Shown here: positions 38,178-46,404 of the stretch, one piece after another
Numbering within the stretch: the stretch's first letter is position 1
Layout: every line of letters begins with the position of its first letter
NCBI GenBank assembly: GCA_018816865.1
Contig: JAHIUW010000029.1
Span: 27,232-91,231 of the forward strand
DNA: 64,000 nt
DNA from: Pseudomonadota bacterium
Lineage (GTDB): Bacteria; Desulfobacterota; Desulfovibrionia; Desulfovibrionales; Desulfovibrionaceae
Direction: 5' to 3'
Notes under the pieces: generated by a model
Told to the model about the DNA's origin: nothing
The model's database searches: none
What the model saw: only the letters and a program-made list of their open reading frames with translations
Translations under genes and position numbers: made by a program

Positions 38178-38735
38178 ATGCTTGATCCGCATGTCTGCGC
38201 CAGGTGCGCCCAAGAGGGGCCGACCTGCTGCCAGCTGGACCCCGGCAACGAGGAATCCTGCTTTCCGCTGTCCGAGATGGAGCGGGACCGGATTCTACGG
38301 GAATTGGCTGGTGATGAGGGTGCCTTTGCCCAGCAGGCCAACACCCAAGGCTTCGTGCGCAATCTGCGCACGCTGTTTCCCGGCGAGGATCAGGCGGTGG
38401 ACAGGCTTTTCCCCGAGACGAAATTTCATATCCGGCTCGCCGTTGATGAACAGGGACGGTGCCGGTTGCTGGGTCCCCAGGGTTGCCGGTTAACCCGGGA
38501 GTCCCGGCCGTACTACTGTCGGCTGTTCCCGTTCTGGTACACAGGCGGGAAACTGAATATTTTTAGTGCGTCCCGCTGTTTGTTGCAGCGTGAAGGCAGG
38601 ACCCGGCTTCGGATGTTGGCTCTCGCGGGAGAGTCCGAAAAACGACTGAAAGAACTCTACGGCAGGCTCAGACTGGCCTGGGGCTTGGCCCCGACAAGCA
38701 GCCTTCCCGCAATAGACAGGTGTCATCGGAAATAA
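38178..38735 (+). CDS. YkgJ-type cysteine-cluster protein
   Basis: A 185-residue protein starting at ATG 38178, one base after the GT39 stop, with GGAG eight bases upstream. The N-terminus has CARCAQEGPTCCQLDPGNE then a further Cys, and later the paired motif CRLTRESRPYYCRLFPFWY. This is the CxxC...CC pattern of the YkgJ/zinc-iron chelating family. The function of the family is poorly known; metal binding is likely. Its stop lies two bases before the PBP start, so it is read with the cell-wall gene. Confidence 0.82.
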   Translation: MLDPHVCARCAQEGPTCCQLDPGNEESCFPLSEMERDRILRELAGDEGAFAQQANTQGFVRNLRTLFPGEDQAVDRLFPETKFHIRLAVDEQGRCRLLGPQGCRLTRESRPYYCRLFPFWYTGGKLNIFSASRCLLQREGRTRLRMLALAGESEKRLKELYGRLRLAWGLAPTSSLPAIDRCHRK

Positions 38736-38737
38736 TT

Positions 38738-41119
38738 ATGAAGAAAGTGTTGATTGTTTTGGCCGCCATCTTCGGTGGTGGGGCCGTCCTGGCCGTCGCT
38801 CTGGTGTACGGCATGTACTATTGGGCCTCCCTGGATCTGCCCGATTTCAAGCGCATTACGGATTACAACCCCGCGCTGGTGACCACGGTCTATGCCCGCG
38901 ATGGCCGTGTGCTGGGTTACTTTTCCAAGGAACGCCGTTTCCTGGTGACGATCGACGAACTGCCCAACCACGTCTCCCGTGTCTTTCTGGCGGCCGAGGA
39001 TTCGGGCTTCTATGAGCACGAGGGAGTGGACCTGCTGGCTATTTTCCGGGCGTTCCTCAAAAATCTCCAGGCCGGTCATGTGGTTCAGGGTGGGTCGACC
39101 ATCACCCAACAGGTCATCAAATCCCTGCTGTTGACACCCGAGCGCAGTTACAAGCGCAAGATCAAGGAAGGGATTCTGGCCTATCGTCTGGAGCGGTTCC
39201 TGACCAAGGACGAGATCCTGACCATTTATCTGAATCAGATCTTCTTCGGCTCCAGGGCCTACGGCATCGAGGCCGCCGCCCGGACCTATTTTGGGGCCCA
39301 TGCCAAGGACCTTTCCCTCGCCCAGGCGGCGTTGCTGGCCGGTTTGCCCAAGGCACCCAGCAAGTTCAATCCCTTTGCCAGTCCCGAAGGGGCCATCTCA
39401 CGACAGCATTACGTGCTTTCGCGGATGCTCGATCAGCGTTGGATCACCCAGGAGGAGTATGACGCTGCGTTGACGGAGGAATTGGTCTTCAAGAGCATGG
39501 AGGACATGTCCTGGCAGCAGGGGGCCTACTATCTCGAGGAGGTCCGGCGCAGACTCATTGATCGCTTCGGTGAGGACCGGGTCTACAACTCCGGCATGCA
39601 TGTCTATACCGGCGTGGACCTGACCCATCAGGTGGCTGCCGAGCGCGCTCTGCGCAAGGGACTCGAAGACTCGGCTCGCAGGCGTGGCTGGACCGGGCCC
39701 GTAAGAAATCTGGAAGAGGGTCAGCGTCAGGACTATCTGAAGCAAAACCCATTTGTGGTCGAGGCCCTGGAACCCGGCGAATGGATCGAGGTCCTGGTGG
39801 CCGAGGTGAGCAAGGACGAAGCCCGGGTTCGTTTTGGTGAGTTCAGCGGTGTGATCAAGGCCGAGGACCTGTCCTGGGCGCGCAAGGTGGATCCTTCCAA
39901 GGCGACCGAGGACGTCGCGTCGATCACGGACTGCACCCAGATCCTAGTTCCTGGCGATGTGGTCTGGGCCGAGGTCAAGGCCGTACCGCCCGCCGTGCTC
40001 GACCCCACGGCGAAGGCCCCCAGGGGTGGGCCTGTGTGGGAGCTGGCGCTCAGGCGCCGACCTGATGTCCAGGGGGCCCTGGTGTCCATGGATCCGCGCA
40101 ACGGCGAGGTGCTGGCCTTGGTGGGCGGGTATTCCTTTACCGAGAGCCAGTTCAACCGGGCCACCCAGGCCCAGCGTCAGCCTGGATCGGCCTTTAAGCC
40201 CATCGTCTATTCCGTGGCTCTGGACAATGGTTTCACCCCCTCCAGCGTGATGCTCGACGCGCCCATCGTCTATACCGACAATGAGACGGACAAGGTCTGG
40301 AAGCCCGAGAATTTCGAGGGAGTGTTCTACGGCCCGACGCTGCTGCGTAACGCGCTGTGCAAATCCCGCAACCTGGTGACCATCCGCGTGGCCCAGCGTG
40401 TGGGTGTCCGCAAGATCATCGAGCGCGCCAAGGCCCTCGGCCTGCAGGCCGATTATCCCGAGGATCTGTCCGTGAGTCTGGGGTCCGCTCCGGTCACGCC
40501 GCTGAATCTGGCACAGGCCTACACCGCCTTTGCTCGTGGAGGGACCATCGTCAACCCGCGGATGATTTTGCGGGTTGAGAGCGCCTGGGGCGAGGAACTC
40601 TATACCTCGGAGCCCGAGTTCAAGGACGTCATCAGCCCGCAGACCGCCTACATCATCGCCTCGCTGATGAAGGAAGTGGTGCGCGACGGCACGGGCTGGC
40701 GGGCCAGGGTGCTCAACCGTCCCGTGGCGGGCAAGACCGGTACCTCCAACGAGGAACAGGACGCCTGGTTCGTGGGCTACAGCCCTTATCTGTTGTCCAT
40801 CGTCTACGTGGGGTTTGATCAAATGGCGCCCATGGGCAAGTACGAGACCGGTTCGCGCGCGGCCTCGCCCATCTGGGTGGACTACCGCATGGCCGTGGAG
40901 GCCGAGTATCCGGTGGAGGACTTTCCGCAGCCTCCGGGCATCGTCATGGCCCGTATCGACGCGGCCTCGGGCCTGCTCGCCGGGCCCAAGTCCGAGAAGA
41001 CCTATTTCCTGCCCTTCAAGGACGGCACCCAGCCCACGGAGACGGCCCAGGATGATGGCGGTGGCCCCAGCTCCAGTACATCTTCCAAGGGCGAGGACCT
41101 GCTGAAGCAGATCTATTAG
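38738..41119 (+). CDS. mrcA: Class A penicillin-binding protein 1A
   Basis: Bifunctional peptidoglycan synthase in the inner membrane. The 793 residues start at ATG 38738 with one N-terminal membrane span (about 4-28). The GT51 glycosyltransferase domain has the catalytic Glu at 87 (AAEDSGFYEHEG) and the motif GGSTITQQVIKSLLL. An OB-like insert lies at about 300-440. The transpeptidase domain carries Ser484 in GSAFKP, the SRN motif in KSRNLVT, and KTGT at 666-669. Both active sites look intact. A Ser-rich tail ends the protein. Confidence 0.94.
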   Translation: MKKVLIVLAAIFGGGAVLAVALVYGMYYWASLDLPDFKRITDYNPALVTTVYARDGRVLGYFSKERRFLVTIDELPNHVSRVFLAAEDSGFYEHEGVDLLAIFRAFLKNLQAGHVVQGGSTITQQVIKSLLLTPERSYKRKIKEGILAYRLERFLTKDEILTIYLNQIFFGSRAYGIEAAARTYFGAHAKDLSLAQAALLAGLPKAPSKFNPFASPEGAISRQHYVLSRMLDQRWITQEEYDAALTEELVFKSMEDMSWQQGAYYLEEVRRRLIDRFGEDRVYNSGMHVYTGVDLTHQVAAERALRKGLEDSARRRGWTGPVRNLEEGQRQDYLKQNPFVVEALEPGEWIEVLVAEVSKDEARVRFGEFSGVIKAEDLSWARKVDPSKATEDVASITDCTQILVPGDVVWAEVKAVPPAVLDPTAKAPRGGPVWELALRRRPDVQGALVSMDPRNGEVLALVGGYSFTESQFNRATQAQRQPGSAFKPIVYSVALDNGFTPSSVMLDAPIVYTDNETDKVWKPENFEGVFYGPTLLRNALCKSRNLVTIRVAQRVGVRKIIERAKALGLQADYPEDLSVSLGSAPVTPLNLAQAYTAFARGGTIVNPRMILRVESAWGEELYTSEPEFKDVISPQTAYIIASLMKEVVRDGTGWRARVLNRPVAGKTGTSNEEQDAWFVGYSPYLLSIVYVGFDQMAPMGKYETGSRAASPIWVDYRMAVEAEYPVEDFPQPPGIVMARIDAASGLLAGPKSEKTYFLPFKDGTQPTETAQDDGGGPSSSTSSKGEDLLKQIY

Positions 41120-41142
41120 CTCAGCTAAGATGACGAATCCAC

Positions 41143-41177
41143 AACGCCGCAGTTCGAGCCCGAACTGCGGCGTTTTC
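41143..41177 (+). terminator. Terminator after the PBP gene
   Basis: A perfect 14-bp stem pairs 41143-41156 with 41161-41174, with loop AGCC. It is followed by a short T run (TTTT overlapping the stem end) and lies 24 bases after the mrcA stop. Confidence 0.8.
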
Positions 41178-41443
41178 TCGCAACCGTTATCAGCGGCTGC
41201 TGTGAACTTGCTTCTCGCGGAATCGAGGGGCAGACTCAAGGGCCAGCTCGTTCGGTAACGATGCCCGGGCGTGCGGACGGCAGGCGGATGGGATCCCCGG
41301 GCGGCGTTGATTTCGCGCACCTCCGGGGCCTTGTGGAGTCCCTCGGGCTTGGCGTGTTTGCTGACCAGGGACTGGTTGTCTGATCCCCGTGGACACCGTA
41401 ATGTGGTCCCAGCTTCAAGAATATTCGAGATAAAGGGGTGTGT
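41178..41443. other. Intergenic stretch without a recognised gene
   Basis: Together with the terminator this is a 324-base gap between the PBP gene and the CofD-like gene. I see no convincing reading frame, promoter or RNA here. Codon-like bias on the reverse strand is shadow from the neighbour. Confidence 0.6.
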
Positions 41444-42637
41444 GTGGACCGTATCCGTATCAGCAAGGACTTGCGTTTGCCCGACCCGGCGCGTCTGGAT
41501 GGAATGGCCCAAAGCCCGGAGTCCGGTCCCAGGATCCTGTTTTTTTCGGGGGGTACGGCCCTGCGTGAGCTTTCCCATGAAATCCTGCGCTGGTCGCACA
41601 ACACCATCCACGTCATCACCCCGTTTGATTCCGGTGGCAGTTCCGCCGTCTTGCGCAAGGCGTTCAAGATGCCGGCCATAGGGGACGTGCGAAATCGGCT
41701 GCTGGCCCTGGCGGACAGGGGCCTGCCCGGTAGGGAGGAGATCTTCAGGCTCCTTGCTTACCGACTGCCCAAAGAGGGCCTTCAGCAGGACCTGCATGAG
41801 GAGCTGGAGAGCTTGCTCAAGGGGCGGCACAAGCTGGTTGCCTCCATTCCCGACCCCATGCGCAAGGTCATCCTCCACCATCTGCAATGCTTCCTGAAAT
41901 GGATGCCCCCGGGGTTCGACCTTCGCGGAGCCAGTATCGGCAACCTGGTGCTCACGGCTGGATATCTGGAACACGGCAGGCATCTGGATCCGGTGATCGA
42001 TGATTTCTCCAGGCTGGTCCATGTGCGGGGTGTCGTGCGTCCCGTGGTTGGCGAGGATCTGCATTTGATGGCCGAGTTGGATAGCGGTCGGATCGTCATC
42101 GGCCAGCACCTGATCACCGGCAAGGGTGTCGCGCCTCTTGAGGAGGGGATCAAGCGGTTGCGGTTGACCCAGACCCTGGCAGGCATCGGCGTGGTCGAGG
42201 TCTCCATCCTCACCAGGATGAAGGAACTCATCGCCGAAGCGGAGTTGATCTGCTATCCCATGGGCAGTTTTTATTCCAGCGTGGTGGCCAATCTGTTGCC
42301 GCTGGGTGTGGGGCGGGCCGTCGCCGGCAATCCTTGCCCCAAGGTCTTTGTGCCCAACCTGGGGATCGATCCCGAGGCCAAGGGCCTGACCGTGGCCGAT
42401 CAGGTACGCATTCTCCTGGAATACCTGCGCCGAGATGCCCCGGCCGAGATCGCAGACGACGCCCTCCTGAACTACGTGCTTCTGGACACAAAGGGGGGAA
42501 GTTACCCCGGTCCCATTGATCTCAAGCGGCTTAAAAGCTGGGGGCTCGAGGTCATCGATTGCTCCCTGGTGACACCGTCCAGCGACCCGTACTTGGATGG
42601 GGTGAAGTTGGCCGAAGTGCTGCTTTCGCTCTCCTGA
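41444..42637 (+). CDS. GAK-system CofD-like protein, orphan
   Basis: A 397-residue protein of the CofD/YvcK (2-phospho-L-lactate transferase-like) fold. GTG 41444 is chosen because AAAGGGG lies five bases before it; GTG 41438 is possible. The N-terminal nucleotide site is ILFFSGGTALRELS. It is followed by HVITPFDSGGSSAVLRKAF and the region PAIGDVRNRLLALAD, and there is a later YPMGSFYSSVVANLLPLG. This matches the CofD-related protein of the GAK cassette described from Desulfovibrio-type genomes, whose biochemical role is unknown. None of the other GAK partners (ATP-grasp enzyme, small XXXCH protein) is adjacent. Confidence 0.8.
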   Translation: MDRIRISKDLRLPDPARLDGMAQSPESGPRILFFSGGTALRELSHEILRWSHNTIHVITPFDSGGSSAVLRKAFKMPAIGDVRNRLLALADRGLPGREEIFRLLAYRLPKEGLQQDLHEELESLLKGRHKLVASIPDPMRKVILHHLQCFLKWMPPGFDLRGASIGNLVLTAGYLEHGRHLDPVIDDFSRLVHVRGVVRPVVGEDLHLMAELDSGRIVIGQHLITGKGVAPLEEGIKRLRLTQTLAGIGVVEVSILTRMKELIAEAELICYPMGSFYSSVVANLLPLGVGRAVAGNPCPKVFVPNLGIDPEAKGLTVADQVRILLEYLRRDAPAEIADDALLNYVLLDTKGGSYPGPIDLKRLKSWGLEVIDCSLVTPSSDPYLDGVKLAEVLLSLS

Positions 42638-42743
42638 GTATTCGCTGATCACCCCCGGTTCAGGCCGGCAGGCGACCAGGCCAATGGCCTTCAAGCTAGC
42701 CAGGAAGATAAGGGAAGAGCCCCTCGAAATGCAACTCTTTGTA

Positions 42744-42776
42744 CCCCGGCAGGATACCCTGCCGGGGTTTTTTTTT
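42744..42776 (+). terminator. Terminator after the CofD-like gene
   Basis: A perfect 10-bp stem pairs CCCCGGCAGG (42744-42753) with CCTGCCGGGG (42758-42767), with loop ATAC. It is followed by about nine T. Confidence 0.9.
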
Positions 42777-42904
42777 GGATGATCCGCTGTCAAAGATACG
42801 GATTGATAAAAATTATTCTGGGTTGCAACACATTTTTAATGTGCTGATATAACAAGATAAAATGGGTTGCCTGAATAAATATGCGGGGCAAATGAAATAA
42901 AACC

Positions 42905-42931
42905 TAAAGTTCCCCTCACTCAAGCCGATAA
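42905..42931 (+). promoter_or_regulatory. Sigma-28 (FliA) promoter of the flagellin gene
   Basis: TAAAGTTC (42905-42912), an 11-base spacer, then GCCGATAA (42924-42931). This matches the enterobacterial sigma-28 consensus almost perfectly. The transcript would start near 42938 and carry a leader of about 100 bases. The 401-base gap 42638-43038 otherwise holds only the upstream terminator, A/T-rich DNA and this leader. Confidence 0.92.
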
Positions 42932-43017
42932 GACTTGCGAGTGGGCAGAGGCAGCAGGCCGATCACGTCAGTGGGCAATTGACGCGGCCGAAAACCTCGA
43001 TTCAGCACGGAAGCCAT

Positions 43018-43043
43018 GACATTCAAGGAGGAAAGGCTATGTC
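43018..43043 (+). promoter_or_regulatory. Candidate CsrA-type leader hairpin over the flagellin ribosome site
   Basis: GACAT (43018-43022) can pair with ATGTC (43039-43043, containing the start codon). This leaves the ribosome site AAGGAGG in a 16-base loop as CAAGGAGGA. A second GGA lies at 43009-43011. GGA motifs in a loop over the ribosome site are how CsrA represses flagellin in several bacteria. The stem is only five to six pairs, so this is tentative. Confidence 0.35.
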
Positions 43044-43932
43044 GCTCGTAATTAATAACAACTTGATGGCCGCCAACGCGTCACGCAACCTGAGCCAGTC
43101 GTACAAGGCGCTTGGGACGTCCATCCGCCGCCTGTCGTCAGGCCTGCGCGTGGGCACTGCCGCAGACGACGCCGCCGGCCTGGCAGTCCGGGAGCTGATG
43201 CGCTCGGACATCGCCTCCCTCGGACAGGGCGTGCGTAACGCCAACGACGCCATCTCGATGATTCAGACCGCCGACGGCGCGCTCCAGGTCATCGATGAAA
43301 AACTGATCCGCATGAAGGAACTGGCCGAACAGGCGTCCACGGGTACCTACAACTCCGACCAGCGCCTGATCATCGATTCCGAGTATCAGGCCATGGCCTC
43401 GGAGATCACCCGTATCGCCAACGCCACGGACTTCAACGGTATCTATCTGCTGAACGGCAACCTTTCCAGCGACACCCATGTCGGTACCGGCCTGGTCTCC
43501 ACCGGCAAGCTGAAGGTGCATTTCGGTTCCGGCAATGACAGCAAGGAAGACTACTACTACGTCAAGATCAGCAACTCCACGGCCTCGGCGTTTGGTGTTG
43601 GCAACGGGGCGACAGCCACTTCCGCCGGCTACACGATCTCGACCCAGTCCGCGGCGCAGAACGCCCTGGACGGTATCAAGAACGCCATCGTTTCCAAGGA
43701 CAAGATCCGTGCGGCCTTGGGCGGTATCCAGAACCGTCTGGAGAATACCATCACCAACCTTCAGGTTCAGGCCGAAAATCTGCAAGCCGCTGAATCGCGC
43801 ATCTCCGATGTGGACGTTTCCCTGGAGATGACCGAATTCGTGCGCAATCAGATCATGTCCCAGTCTGCGGTGGCCATGCTTGCCCAGGCCAACTCGCTGC
43901 CTCGTATGGCGATGACGCTGCTGGGGGGGTAG
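43039..43932 (+). CDS. fliC: Flagellin
   Basis: Filament subunit, exported through the flagellar type III apparatus without a signal peptide. ATG 43039 follows AAGGAGG. The 297 residues contain the conserved N-terminal D0/D1 helices (SLVINNNLMAANASRNLSQS, GLRVGTAADDAAGLAVRE) and the C-terminal ones (NRLENTITNLQVQAENLQAA, MLAQANSLPRM). Between them lies a short variable part (about 150-215), so the D2/D3 surface domains are nearly absent. It is transcribed alone from a sigma-28 promoter and closed by a terminator. Confidence 0.96.
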   Translation: MSLVINNNLMAANASRNLSQSYKALGTSIRRLSSGLRVGTAADDAAGLAVRELMRSDIASLGQGVRNANDAISMIQTADGALQVIDEKLIRMKELAEQASTGTYNSDQRLIIDSEYQAMASEITRIANATDFNGIYLLNGNLSSDTHVGTGLVSTGKLKVHFGSGNDSKEDYYYVKISNSTASAFGVGNGATATSAGYTISTQSAAQNALDGIKNAIVSKDKIRAALGGIQNRLENTITNLQVQAENLQAAESRISDVDVSLEMTEFVRNQIMSQSAVAMLAQANSLPRMAMTLLGG

Positions 43933-44027
43933 TTGATGCGGCGTGAGCTTTAATGACCGGCTCACGCCCATCCCTTCCGTTGACAAGACGCCAACGGACC
44001 AGAGACAGAGATACAGTACCACTCGCG

Positions 44028-44057
44028 AAAGGCGGGGCCATGTGGCCCCGCCTTTTC
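44028..44057 (+). terminator. Terminator of the flagellin gene
   Basis: A perfect 12-bp stem AAGGCGGGGCCA / TGGCCCCGCCTT with a two-base TG loop (four bases if strained end pairs open), ending in TTTT. Confidence 0.8.
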
Positions 44058-44146
44058 TGCGTCCAGGGAAGGGCCTGTGGCGCAGGGGCTTGTGGCTCGG
44101 TTGCGCCGCACTTTTCATCATTCGCGCTTTGCGGCATGATCCGCCC

Positions 44147-44515
44147 ATGAAAACCAGATACGTCGACGTCTCTCCCTACATCACCAAGGACGGCTCCATC
44201 ATCCGCGAGCTGATGCACCCCGACCGGCACGACGCATGTCGTCAGAGTCTGGCCGAGGCCATCGTACCCCCGAGTTCGACCACCCTGGCACATGTCCATC
44301 ACAAGACCGAGGAACTCTATCACGTCCTGGACGGGCAGGGCTGCATGACCCTGGGCGGCGAGACCTTCGAGGTGAGTCCGGGGGACACGGTGCTGATTCC
44401 CCCTGGCACGGTGCATTGCATCCAAAACACAGGGCAGCGGGACTTGCGGGTCCTGTGTTGCTGTTCCCCGGCCTATTCCCATGGGGATACCGAGCTTTGT
44501 GGGCCAGAAGAGTAG
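44147..44515 (+). CDS. Small cupin-domain protein
   Basis: A 122-residue single-domain cupin starting at ATG 44147; the frame opens earlier, but no cupin homology lies there. Cupin motif 1 is intact as AHVHHKTEELYHVLDGQG (two His and one Glu to bind a metal). Motif 2 reads PGDTVLIPPGTVHCIQN with the fourth ligand His. The fold hosts many enzymes and sugar-binding proteins, so no substrate can be assigned. The MIF-like gene follows 86 bases later. Confidence 0.85.
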   Translation: MKTRYVDVSPYITKDGSIIRELMHPDRHDACRQSLAEAIVPPSSTTLAHVHHKTEELYHVLDGQGCMTLGGETFEVSPGDTVLIPPGTVHCIQNTGQRDLRVLCCCSPAYSHGDTELCGPEE

Positions 44516-44601
44516 AATGCAGACGGTGATCGTTGAGGATCACTATCCCTGACGGTAAAACTGGCGAATCCCCGCATGACGGAACGCCACAGGAGGAGAC
44601 C

Positions 44602-44946
44602 ATGCCCTATGTAACGGTGCAGACCAATGTCGAGCTGGATGAGGCCGCGCGCCAGGCCCTGGGACGCAAGCTTTCGGCTCTGGCGTCGGAACTGACGGGC
44701 AAGCCCGAGCAGTGGGTCATGGTCCGGGTGCAGGCCGGGGTCACGCTGATGCATGGCGGGTCGTTCGATCCCGCCGCCTTCGTGGAGTTCAAGAGCATCG
44801 GCCTGAACGAGGGGGCCTGTGCCGACCAGTCCTCCGGTCTCTGCGAACTGCTGGCTGAAGAGATTGGGGTCCCGTCCGAGCGGGTGTATATCGAGTTCAA
44901 GAATCTGGAACGCTGTCTGTTTGGCTGGAACGGTGCTACGTTTTAG
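44602..44946 (+). CDS. MIF/tautomerase-like protein
   Basis: A 114-residue protein starting at ATG 44602 after AGGAGG. Met is followed by Pro2, the catalytic base of the tautomerase superfamily once Met is removed. Length and pattern (MPYVTVQTNVEL, PEQWVMVRV, CELLAEEIGVPSERVYIEF, final GWNGATF) match macrophage migration inhibitory factor homologues, which tautomerise phenylpyruvate in vitro. The bacterial role is unknown. Confidence 0.88.
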   Translation: MPYVTVQTNVELDEAARQALGRKLSALASELTGKPEQWVMVRVQAGVTLMHGGSFDPAAFVEFKSIGLNEGACADQSSGLCELLAEEIGVPSERVYIEFKNLERCLFGWNGATF

Positions 44947-45223
44947 CGGCAGGCCGTGATAAGCGGCCGTCTGCGGCGTTACTGCAAGCGATCCGAAATC
45001 TCGCATATGTTATGATATGCGTCGATCCCGGATCGCTTTTGTGCCTGGCATCCGACCACTTCTGCTGGCTTGCCAGGGCTGGAGAGGGGGGGGCGGGCAG
45101 TACACAAGGGGCGTCGAGTCACCAGAAGGGGCCGTCAGCAGCGTTTCTGCAACTGATATCCGATCGTCCCTTGCCTTCGAGAAGGGGTGGGTTAGGCACT
45201 GAGCAGGAGAGTGGGGAGGCTGG

Positions 45224-46402
45224 CTAGGACCCGTTGTCGAGGCCCGTGGGCCGCACGCGTTCATGAACGGCCTTGATGGTGCGCTTGAACCAGGCCTTCA
45301 GGCGCAGGCGGTTCAGATAGGTCAGGGGCGGGCCGGAGATTTTGGCCTGCCCGGCGGCGGCCAGCTTGGGGAAGAACACCAGGTCCAGCACGTGAACGGC
45401 GGGCACATAGGATGAGAGGTAGGCCGTGCAACCCGCACAGTAGGTGACCACGGTCCGGCTGCGTGACTCTTCGCGCCGCACATTGCCCCAGTTTGCGGCC
45501 AATTGGCGGTCCACCGGGGCCACATTGCCGCCCTCGCCGCAGCATACGGTGTTTGTGCCGTGGTGCTTCATCTCTTTCACTTCCAGGCCCATGCGCGCCA
45601 GCAGGGTGCGCACGGACTGGTGCGCCTGGGGCTGGTCCCGCAGGGGGCAGGGGTCGTGTACGGACACCGCACCCGAAAGATTTGCGCCCTGGGGCACGCC
45701 GTTGGCCGCCAGGTATTCGTAGACCGTCTCCACCTGCAACTCCTCGCCGTAACGCGCGAAGACCCCGAAGCAGTTGGGGCAGTTGACCAGCACCCGGCGT
45801 ACCCCGCGCTGGACCAGCCAGTCGCGCAGCTCGAAGAACCGCTCGCCAAAGGCCTGTTCGCGTCCCAGGTCGTGGGAGGGCTTGGTGCAGCAGTCCATGA
45901 CCACGCCCAGGTTCGGGACCTTATCCGCCAGGAAGTGGAACAGCTTGCGCGTTACCGCCGGACGGGTGGCCGGGAAGGTGCAGCCCGGAAAGAAGACCGT
46001 GTCGCAGCCCTCGGGCAGGCCGTACCAGGTGTAGCGAGGGGAGGTGCCCCGGGTCTCGTAGTCGACCAGCCTGTCATGCTCCGGATAACGGCCAAGGCCC
46101 TGGCGTACGGCGGCGCGGCGCATGTCCAGAAACAGGGCTCGGGGGTCGAGGTCTTGGGGGCAGACCGTAGCGCACAGCCCGCACAGACTGCACGAAAAAG
46201 GCAGCCGTTCGTGCTCTGCACGGGGGCTGCCCCATTCGTGGGCGATACGCCAGGGCGTACCGTAGCGACGCAAGAACGCGCATTCACGTACGCAGGCCCC
46301 GCATTCGATGCAGCCTTCGCGCATCTGGGCCAGCCGCGCGTCCAGGGCAAAGACCGTGGACGGCGGCGTGGGTGCGAGCGGCGGTTGTTTCTTGCTGCTC
46401 AT
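45224..46402 (-). CDS. HdrD/GlpC-like iron-sulfur protein
   Basis: A 392-residue soluble protein with two 4Fe-4S motifs near the N-terminus (CIECGACVREC and CSLCGLCATVC). Two CCG-type Cys-rich domains follow, with VMDCCTKPSHDLG and TVCCGEGGNV. This is the layout of heterodisulfide-reductase D/GlpC-type electron-transfer subunits, abundant in sulfate reducers. No flavin subunit or membrane partner is adjacent. ATG 46402 lies two bases after the stop of the U32 peptidase gene, so the two share a transcript. Confidence 0.87.
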   Translation of the reverse strand: MSSKKQPPLAPTPPSTVFALDARLAQMREGCIECGACVRECAFLRRYGTPWRIAHEWGSPRAEHERLPFSCSLCGLCATVCPQDLDPRALFLDMRRAAVRQGLGRYPEHDRLVDYETRGTSPRYTWYGLPEGCDTVFFPGCTFPATRPAVTRKLFHFLADKVPNLGVVMDCCTKPSHDLGREQAFGERFFELRDWLVQRGVRRVLVNCPNCFGVFARYGEELQVETVYEYLAANGVPQGANLSGAVSVHDPCPLRDQPQAHQSVRTLLARMGLEVKEMKHHGTNTVCCGEGGNVAPVDRQLAANWGNVRREESRSRTVVTYCAGCTAYLSSYVPAVHVLDLVFFPKLAAAGQAKISGPPLTYLNRLRLKAWFKRTIKAVHERVRPTGLDNGS

Positions 46403-46404
46403 GG

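Noticed and set aside
39944..42793. A 949-codon reverse frame across the PBP and CofD-like genes
   Set aside because: It overlaps two strong forward genes and two terminators and has no motif.
44947..45223. Small open frames of 61-84 codons in the gap after the MIF-like gene
   Set aside because: No ribosome sites, inconsistent composition and conflicting overlaps; I see no gene here.
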